Source of the DNA: Clostridiales bacterium
GTDB lineage: Bacteria > Bacillota > Clostridia > Peptostreptococcales > Anaerovoracaceae
Direction of reading: 5' to 3'
Length of the DNA stretch: 8,492 bases
Assembly (NCBI GenBank): GCA_012515135.1
Contig: JAAYYX010000277.1
Coordinates: 1-8,492, forward strand
Shown: positions 5,386 to 8,492 of the stretch, in pieces
Layout of the letters: each line of letters starts with the position of its first letter
Numbering within the stretch: position 1 is the stretch's first letter
Program-made: the position numbers and the translations under genes
Notes under the pieces: generated by a model
What the model saw: only the letters and a program-made list of their open reading frames with translations
What the model was told of the DNA's origin: nothing
The model's database searches: none

Positions 5386-5742
5386 ATGGCAAGAGTAAAA
5401 AAAGGCGTGAATGCGCATAAAAGACATAAAAAAGTACTGAAGCAGGCAAAGGGCTTTTACGGACAGAAGAGCAAGGTGTTCAAAGCTGCAAATCCTGCAG
5501 TGATGAGAGCACTGCGATCTGCTTATGTGGGAAGAAAAAACAAAAAAAGAGAATACAGAAAACTTTGGATAACAAGAATAAATGCCGGTGCCAGGATGAA
5601 CGGTTTATCATACAGCAGGTTAATGAATGGCCTGAGAACATCCGGTATAGAAATAAACAGAAAAATGCTGGCGGAAATGGCAGTACATGATGAAGCTGCT
5701 TTTGCAGAACTTTGCGACACCGCAAAGAAAGCGGTAAAATAA
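5386..5742 (+). CDS. rplT: 50S ribosomal protein L20 (bL20)
   Basis: 118-residue basic protein needed early in 50S assembly, binding 23S rRNA. The start MARVKKGVNAHKRHKKVLKQAKGFYG and the central YRKLWITRINAGARMNGLSYS are textbook L20. Length is standard. GGGAGG precedes the ATG. Last gene of the operon, closed by a strong terminator at 5749-5775. In Firmicutes L20 is also the repressor of this operon, acting on the leader RNA, which fits the attenuator seen at 4443-4557. Confidence 0.98.
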   Translation: MARVKKGVNAHKRHKKVLKQAKGFYGQKSKVFKAANPAVMRALRSAYVGRKNKKREYRKLWITRINAGARMNGLSYSRLMNGLRTSGIEINRKMLAEMAVHDEAAFAELCDTAKKAVK

Positions 5743-5748
5743 AAAGTC

Positions 5749-5775
5749 AAAAAGCAGGACATTGTCCTGCTTTTT
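5749..5775 (+). terminator. Intrinsic terminator after rplT
   Basis: AAAAAGCAGGAC-ATT-GTCCTGCTTTTT: a 7-bp GC-rich stem extended by five A-T pairs, with a 3-base loop and a T5 tail. It begins six bases after the rplT stop and closes the operon. Confidence 0.92.
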
Positions 5776-6002
5776 ATGATGAACACATGAATAAATACTT
5801 GCATTATGTTGAGAAAATGAAAAAAGCGTGTTGTTTTTCAACGCAGCTTTGATTTCCGGATGATGCATGCTAAACTGGCTGATATGGACTTTAATGATCC
5901 CGGTAAAGGGGGAATGTCCAGATAAAGGACGGACAAACAAAAAACGGACAGATCCGGTAAATCAAGAACAACCGGTAAAACAGGAAGAAACGAGGAAAAT
6001 AA
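5776..6002 (+). other. Gap before the membrane trigger-factor gene; right half looks like former coding sequence
   Basis: No confident gene or promoter. A weak extended -10 candidate (TTGATT at 5849-5854, TGC-TAAACT at 5868-5876) may drive the next gene. From about 5894 to 6002 one frame reads hydrophilic, charged sequence such as RTDPVNQEQPVKQEETRK. The octamer CCGGTAAA occurs at 5900, 5954 and 5972, all in that same frame, giving Pro-Val-Lys, Pro-Val-Asn and Pro-Val-Lys. This frame meets the following gene's frame at the A6 run starting at 6006; removing one A would fuse them as INEKFGWILF. It may be a decayed or frameshifted N-terminal extension. Confidence 0.4.
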
Positions 6003-7607
6003 ATGAAAAAATTCGGATGGATACTTTTTTTGACAACTTTTGCCGCATCGGTTGTTTTAAGCATAATTACGGCGACCGGAACTTTTGGTGTATCGGGAGC
6101 TGTGATCTCGGCACTGCTTTTTCCGGTGACAGCTTATGCTTACCCTATTTATGCGGCAGTCACCATGGGAGGATATTATTTTATATTCCCGGTGGTTTTT
6201 TATGTTTTGCAGATAGCCGCTTTTTTCATATGTGCTTACGGGTATGGGAGTGAAAAGCTTCCCGGAGGCATTGAGACCGAAGATGAATATGAAGCAAGGG
6301 GTTTTGGAAAAGCTGCAGGCATAATTCTGAAAACCGCAGGAATGATTTTGATTTTTGTAGCCCTTTCAGTTTTTACGGGAGCCTTTACAAGAATGGCATT
6401 ATTAAACGGAGGGATCACATGGCTTTTGCCGGTGGCAGCAATAGCGGTTGCAGCCCTTTTTATATGCATCCTGCTGAGAATAAAAAGTGATAGCAGGTAT
6501 AACATAAAGAACCGCAAAAAAAGAGATCTTATAATAGCCGCGGTACTGGCTCTGGTATTTACAGTATCCGCCTATTTCGGATATGACTATTTTTTCGGGC
6601 CCGCTTACAGTTCTTATGATCTTTCAAAGTATGTAAAAGTCGGTCAGTATAAAGGACTTGAAAAAGAGCAGGTCTCAATAAAAGTAAAGGATTCCGAAGT
6701 AAAGGAAAAAATAGACGAAAACCTTAAAGCGGCGGCAACCACAGAAGAGACAGAAAAAGGCAAAGTAGAAAAAGATGATACAGTCAACATAGATTATGTG
6801 GGGAAAATAAACGGCAAGAAATTTGACGGAGGTTCTGCAGAAGGCTACAGTCTCACCATAGGTTCGGGCACCTTTATAGATGGATTCGAAGATGGACTTG
6901 TCGGCAAAAAAATCGGAGACACTGTATCTTTGGATCTTACTTTCCCCGAAGATTATTCGGATGAAAGTGTGGCCGGAAGAGATGTGATATTCAAAGTCAC
7001 CATCAATTCAAAAGAAGTAACAGTTGTGCCGGAACTTAACGAGGAATTCATAAAAGAAAAAAGTGACAGCGACACAGTAAAGGAATACAGGAAAGAGATA
7101 AAAGACAAACTCTATAAACAAAAAGAAAAAGAGGCGGATGAAGAGCAGAAAACAAAATTGTGGAACCGGGTGGTGGAAGACTCTGAAGTGATAAAATATC
7201 CCAAGAGAGAAATGAAATCTCTACAGAATGATCTGATAAATGAATACAAAGATTATGCAAAGCAGTATGAGATGGAATTCAAGGATTTTCTCAAACAGTA
7301 TGCCGGGATAGAAAGTGTCAAGGAGTTCAAAAAACAGGCAAAGGAATATGCCGGGATAATAATAAAGGAAGAAATGGTACTTTATTATATTGCAGACAAA
7401 GAAGATATTATCATGACCGGGAAAGAATATGATTCCTTTGTTACAAAAACTTTGAAGACTTACGGGTACACAAGAGAGCAGTTCCAAGAAGCTCAGGGGC
7501 AGAGTTATGAAGAAGCTGTAGGAAAGAGCGTTATCGAAAGGCAGATATATATGGAGAAAGTAAAAGATTTCATATTCTCAAAAGCAAAAATAAAAGAAGA
7601 AGAGTAA
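6003..7607 (+). CDS. Multi-pass membrane protein fused to FKBP-type isomerase and trigger-factor-like domain
   Basis: 534 residues. The N-terminal third is strongly hydrophobic, with segments near 5-26, 28-52, 57-81, 104-128, 137-160 and 175-197. The basic loop RIKSDSRYNIKNRKKR (159-174) should be cytoplasmic, so the last segment would carry the rest outside the cell. Residues about 255-338 form an FKBP domain (DDTVNIDYVGKINGKKFDGG, then IGSGTFIDGFEDGLVGKKIGD). Residues about 345-530 are charged and helical, starting PELNEEFIKEK as in the trigger factor C-terminal chaperone domain. Trigger factor is normally soluble and ribosome-bound; here no ribosome-binding domain is visible. A role in folding exported proteins at the outer membrane face, comparable in purpose to PrsA lipoproteins, is inferred. 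GAGG at 5992-5995 precedes the ATG, and TAA lies in frame directly upstream. The true N-terminus may be longer if a frameshift occurred. Confidence 0.85.
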   Translation: MKKFGWILFLTTFAASVVLSIITATGTFGVSGAVISALLFPVTAYAYPIYAAVTMGGYYFIFPVVFYVLQIAAFFICAYGYGSEKLPGGIETEDEYEARGFGKAAGIILKTAGMILIFVALSVFTGAFTRMALLNGGITWLLPVAAIAVAALFICILLRIKSDSRYNIKNRKKRDLIIAAVLALVFTVSAYFGYDYFFGPAYSSYDLSKYVKVGQYKGLEKEQVSIKVKDSEVKEKIDENLKAAATTEETEKGKVEKDDTVNIDYVGKINGKKFDGGSAEGYSLTIGSGTFIDGFEDGLVGKKIGDTVSLDLTFPEDYSDESVAGRDVIFKVTINSKEVTVVPELNEEFIKEKSDSDTVKEYRKEIKDKLYKQKEKEADEEQKTKLWNRVVEDSEVIKYPKREMKSLQNDLINEYKDYAKQYEMEFKDFLKQYAGIESVKEFKKQAKEYAGIIIKEEMVLYYIADKEDIIMTGKEYDSFVTKTLKTYGYTREQFQEAQGQSYEEAVGKSVIERQIYMEKVKDFIFSKAKIKEEE

Positions 7608-7649
7608 TAAGATCATCAAAGCAAAATAAAGTTTTATTATTAAAAAATA

Positions 7650-7678
7650 TTGTATGAGGCTGCAATTTGTGGTAATAT
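7650..7678 (+). promoter_or_regulatory. Probable promoter for the glycine riboswitch-transporter unit
   Basis: TTGTAT (7650-7655), 17 bases, then TAATAT (7673-7678) with TGG just before it, an extended -10. Predicted start near 7685, about 90 bases before the aptamer. I see no better promoter between here and the riboswitch. It overlaps the left arm of the hairpin at 7657-7723. Confidence 0.5.
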
Positions 7679-7723
7679 CGGTACGTTAGTTATCAATCGG
7701 CCCTTGATTGCAGCCTTTTTTTT
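7657..7723 (+). terminator. Long-loop hairpin with T-run after the membrane trigger-factor gene
   Basis: AGGCTGCAAT (7657-7666) and ATTGCAGCCT (7707-7716) form a perfect 10-bp stem, followed by eight T (7716-7723). The loop is unusually long (40 bases). It would end transcripts reading through from the gene at 6003. Transcripts starting at the internal promoter near 7685 would lack the left arm and escape termination. Confidence 0.6.
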
Positions 7724-7775
7724 GCGCAAAAGCAAACAAACACAAAAGGAAACAAGGACAAGAACGAAACTACGA

Positions 7776-7858
7776 TTCTCTGGAGAGCCCCATAAGGGGC
7801 GCCGAAGGTGGAGGCCGGTCATACCGGTGAGTCTCTCAGGCAACAGGACAGAGCATAG
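7776..7858 (+). promoter_or_regulatory. Glycine riboswitch, single aptamer
   Basis: The sequence carries the conserved glycine-aptamer blocks: GGAGAG (7782-7787), GCGCCGAAGG (7799-7808) and CTCTCAGGCAACAGGACAGAG (7833-7853). P2 is GAGAG (7783-7787) with CTCTC (7833-7837). CCCC-ATAA-GGGG (7788-7799) and CCGGT-CAT-ACCGG (7815-7827) form the internal hairpins. P1 is CTCT (7778-7781) with AGAG (7850-7853). Only one full aptamer is seen, so this is a singlet rather than the tandem form. It lies upstream of a terminator and an AGCS amino acid transporter, a known target. Whether glycine turns expression on or off I cannot decide from the pairing options. Confidence 0.93.
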
Positions 7859-7878
7859 TAGCGATGTCTTCTCTCTGG

Positions 7879-7904
7879 AAAGTCGAAATTATCGGCTTTT
7901 TTTT
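7879..7904 (+). terminator. Expression-platform terminator of the glycine riboswitch
   Basis: AAAGTCGA-AATTA-TCGGCTTT forms an 8-bp stem with one G-U pair, running into a T8 tract (7897-7904). It lies between aptamer and transporter start. CAGAG (7849-7853), part of P1, can alternatively pair with CTCTG (7873-7877) just before this stem, a possible switching element. Confidence 0.8.
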
Positions 7905-7935
7905 ATTTATTTTTCAGGAAAAGAGGAGAAGCGAA

Positions 7936-8492
7936 ATGGAACGATTTACAAACATATTGGTCAGCATTGATGATGTGGTATGGGGAGTGCCCCTTATCAT
8001 ACTCATAATGGGGACCGGTATATTACTCACGGTAAGACTGGGAGTTTTACAGTTCAGACATCTTCCCAAGGCACTTAAGTATATGGTCCACAATGAAGAA
8101 GGCGGAAAGGGAGAAGTCACCAGTTTCGGTGCCCTTTGCACGGCAATGGCCGCCACGGTGGGAACAGGAAATATAGTGGGGGTGGCAACAGCCATAATCG
8201 CCGGCGGCCCGGGAGCTTTGTTCTGGATGATCCTTGCGGCATGTTTTGGGATGGCAACAAAATATTCGGAAGGTCTTTTGGCTGTAAAATACCGTACACT
8301 GGATGACAACGGGCATGCACTGGGAGGACCTTTCTACTATATAGAAAAAGGGATGGGAAGCCGGTGGAAATGGCTGGCCAAGACCTTTGCTTTTTTCGGA
8401 ACTGCTGCCGGACTCCTTGGCATAGGCACCATAACACAGGTAAACGGGATAGCATCTGCAACGAATACTTTTTTTGATCCTGAAAACACAAA
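7936..8492 (+). CDS. Sodium:alanine/glycine symporter, AGCS family, N-terminal 185 residues
   Basis: Integral membrane secondary transporter that brings in alanine or glycine with sodium. The fragment shows a first membrane segment (about 14-33), the family core TSFGALCTAMAATVGTGNIVG (62-82, containing the substrate/sodium site region), and AIIAGGPGALFWM followed by GMATKYSEG, the AGCS signature. Later come GGPFYYIEKGMG and a further hydrophobic segment. AGGAG at 7924-7928 lies seven bases before the ATG. The family is usually about 450-480 residues, so more than half is beyond the window. The glycine riboswitch directly upstream points to glycine as substrate or co-substrate. Confidence 0.96.
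   Translation, partial: MERFTNILVSIDDVVWGVPLIILIMGTGILLTVRLGVLQFRHLPKALKYMVHNEEGGKGEVTSFGALCTAMAATVGTGNIVGVATAIIAGGPGALFWMILAACFGMATKYSEGLLAVKYRTLDDNGHALGGPFYYIEKGMGSRWKWLAKTFAFFGTAAGLLGIGTITQVNGIASATNTFFDPENT

Noticed and set aside
5821..5855. Imperfect hairpin AAAGCGTGTTG / CAACGCAGCTTT
   Set aside because: The stem needs bulges on both sides and no T-run follows; the terminator at 5749-5775 already closes the operon.
5867..6253. Open frame of 128 codons overlapping the membrane trigger-factor start
   Set aside because: Past 6011 it reads through the DNA of the membrane segments in the wrong frame and gives an unlikely Cys/His-rich protein. Only its first part is kept, as a possible lost extension.
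7650..7970. Open frame of 106 codons across the riboswitch
   Set aside because: It runs over the hairpin, the glycine aptamer and its terminator, has no ribosome site and its product looks random.

Overview
The window looks like chromosomal DNA from a strictly anaerobic, moderately AT-rich Gram-positive bacterium, most likely a clostridial Firmicute. The pointers are an infC-rpmI-rplT operon with a long attenuated leader, strong AGGAGG-type ribosome binding sites, a class I superoxide reductase, a PAS-type sigma54 activator and a glycine riboswitch in front of an AGCS transporter. The lineage is inferred; nothing in the window fixes genus or family.

Left part (1-3970), minus strand. A PAS/AAA+/TyrR-like-HTH sigma54 activator (3848-2460) is followed by a regulatory gap carrying a well-matched -24/-12 promoter. 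That promoter drives a CoA-acylating aldehyde dehydrogenase (2109-682) and a class III aminotransferase (602 to beyond the left edge). Together these two enzymes would convert an omega-amino compound to a semialdehyde and link it to an acyl-CoA. Taurine/sulfoacetaldehyde, beta-alanine/malonate semialdehyde and GABA-type routes are all possible. Four copies of the dyad CGATAC-N6-GTATCR occur only in the two intergenic regions flanking the activator gene: three upstream of the sigma54 promoter, one of them overlapping the activator's stop codon, and one between the activator and the divergent superoxide reductase gene. I propose they are the activator's binding sites.

Middle part (3971-5775), plus strand. 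First comes desulfoferrodoxin/superoxide reductase. Then the infC-rpmI-rplT operon begins with its own promoter, a leader with mutually exclusive hairpins ending in an intrinsic terminator (L20-leader type), and infC starting at a non-canonical ATT codon. A strong terminator follows rplT.

Right part (5776-8492), plus strand. A large gene (6003-7607) encodes an unusual fusion of five or six membrane segments with an FKBP-type isomerase domain and a trigger-factor-like C-terminal domain. The DNA just upstream of its start contains three in-frame repeats encoding Pro-Val-Lys/Asn in another frame, suggesting a lost or frameshifted N-terminal extension. After a hairpin that overlaps a probable promoter there is a single-aptamer glycine riboswitch with its own terminator, then the start of a sodium:alanine/glycine symporter that runs off the right edge.

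I saw no tRNA, rRNA, CRISPR array, insertion sequence or phage gene.
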